A stretch of 5,941 nucleotides of DNA. Origin: Desulfobulbaceae bacterium (GTDB lineage Bacteria > Desulfobacterota > Desulfobulbia > Desulfobulbales > Desulfobulbaceae). The position numbers and the translations under genes were made by a program. The notes under the pieces are model-generated. The model had not been told where the DNA came from, did not search any database, and was given only the letters and a program-made list of their open reading frames with translations. This document shows, piece after piece, positions 5,447 through 5,941 of the stretch. Where the stretch lies: contig DNUE01000067.1 of NCBI GenBank assembly GCA_003508005.1, forward strand, positions 1-5,941. The letters run 5' to 3'. Each line of letters starts with the position of its first letter. Positions within the stretch are counted from its first letter, which is position 1.

Positions 5447-5941
5447 CTACAACGGAATATTCCCATGCTTGCGCCACGGGTTTTGCAGCTTTTTCCCCTT
5501 GAGCATGGCCAGGGACCGGCAGATGCGCTTGCGGGTGTTGCTGGGCATGATCACGTCGTCGATAAATCCCCGGCTGCCCGCGACAAACGGGTTGGCAAAG
5601 CGTTCCGTGTACTCCTGGGTTCGTTTCTGCAGCTTTTCCGGGTCCCCGACATCCTTGCGAAAGATGATCTCTACCGCCCCCTTGGGGCCCATAACCGCGA
5701 TCTCCGCCGTGGGCCAGGCCAGGTTGACATCGCCGCGCAGGTGTTTAGAGGACATTACGTCATAGGCCCCGCCGTAGGCCTTCCGGGTGATGACCGTTAC
5801 CTTGGGCACCGTGGCCTCGGCGTAGGCGTAAATCAGCTTGGCGCCGTGCTTGATTATCCCGCCGTATTCCTGGGCCGTACCCGGCAGGAAACCCGGCACG
5901 TCGACAAAGGTGACCAGCGGGATGTTGAAGGCGTCGCAGAA
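5447..5941 (-). CDS. pccB: Propionyl-CoA carboxylase beta subunit (carboxyltransferase), C-terminal fragment
   Basis: The last 164 residues of a carboxyltransferase beta subunit, in frame from the window edge to TAG 5449-5447. It transfers the carboxyl group from PccA carboxybiotin to acyl-CoA, giving methylmalonyl-CoA from propionyl-CoA, inside a cytoplasmic alpha/beta complex. The segment FVDVPGFLPGTAQEYGGII, then the TRKAYGGAYDVMSSKHL region, AWPTAEIAVMGPKGAVEI and the C-terminus PWRKHGNIPL follow human PCCB very closely as I remember it. Gly58-Ala59-Tyr60-Asp61 of the fragment corresponds to Gly419-Ala420-Tyr421-Asp422 of Streptomyces PccB, the oxyanion and substrate-specificity site. Roughly 350 N-terminal residues lie outside the window. 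It is the first pcc gene visible here and is followed by pccA. A broader acyl-CoA carboxylase cannot be excluded. Confidence 0.94.
   Translation of the reverse strand, partial: FCDAFNIPLVTFVDVPGFLPGTAQEYGGIIKHGAKLIYAYAEATVPKVTVITRKAYGGAYDVMSSKHLRGDVNLAWPTAEIAVMGPKGAVEIIFRKDVGDPEKLQKRTQEYTERFANPFVAGSRGFIDDVIMPSNTRKRICRSLAMLKGKKLQNPWRKHGNIPL

Noticed and set aside
5425..5448. Purine-rich tract on the minus strand after pccB, considered as a set of ribosome binding sites or a binding site
   Set aside because: It resembles repeated GGAAG but no start codon lies at normal spacing. It is kept only as context for the pccB-pccA gap.

Overview
The window reads as ordinary chromosomal DNA from a GC-rich Gram-negative bacterium. 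The evidence is a proteobacterial-type EttA C-terminus, a lipoprotein with a classical lipobox, a cytoplasmic PAS histidine kinase with an SHQIRNP-type H-box, and a propionyl-CoA carboxylase operon. From memory of similar proteins I lean towards Desulfobacterota (the former Deltaproteobacteria), but nothing here proves the taxon. I found no tRNA, rRNA, CRISPR array, insertion sequence or phage gene.

Left half, plus strand: the 3' end of ettA (1-342), which encodes an ABC-F protein of the ribosome. A 210-bp gap follows, with only weak promoter and terminator candidates. Next is a complete soluble PAS/HisKA/HATPase_c sensor kinase (553-1656) with no response regulator beside it. After a 154-bp gap that holds a good sigma70-type promoter comes a short predicted outer-membrane lipoprotein (1811-2302) of unknown function, carrying an aromatic/acidic internal repeat.

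Right half, minus strand (transcribed right to left): the 3' end of pccB (5447-5941, cut by the window edge), a 131-bp gap, the complete biotin-carrying pccA (3321-5315), and a metallo-beta-lactamase-fold hydrolase (2437-3324). The hydrolase ATG overlaps the pccA stop codon as ATGA. PccB and PccA together would make a biotin-dependent acyl-CoA carboxylase, most likely propionyl-CoA to (S)-methylmalonyl-CoA. The tightly coupled hydrolase may act on a related acyl or thioester compound, but that is inference. The two halves converge on a 134-bp gap (2303-2436) with no convincing terminator.

I did not find a clearly new multi-gene system. The points most worth following up are the repeat-bearing lipoprotein, the hydrolase's HxDxDH metal motif and its coupling to pccA, competing inverted repeats between pccB and pccA, and the His-Gln H-box of the kinase.
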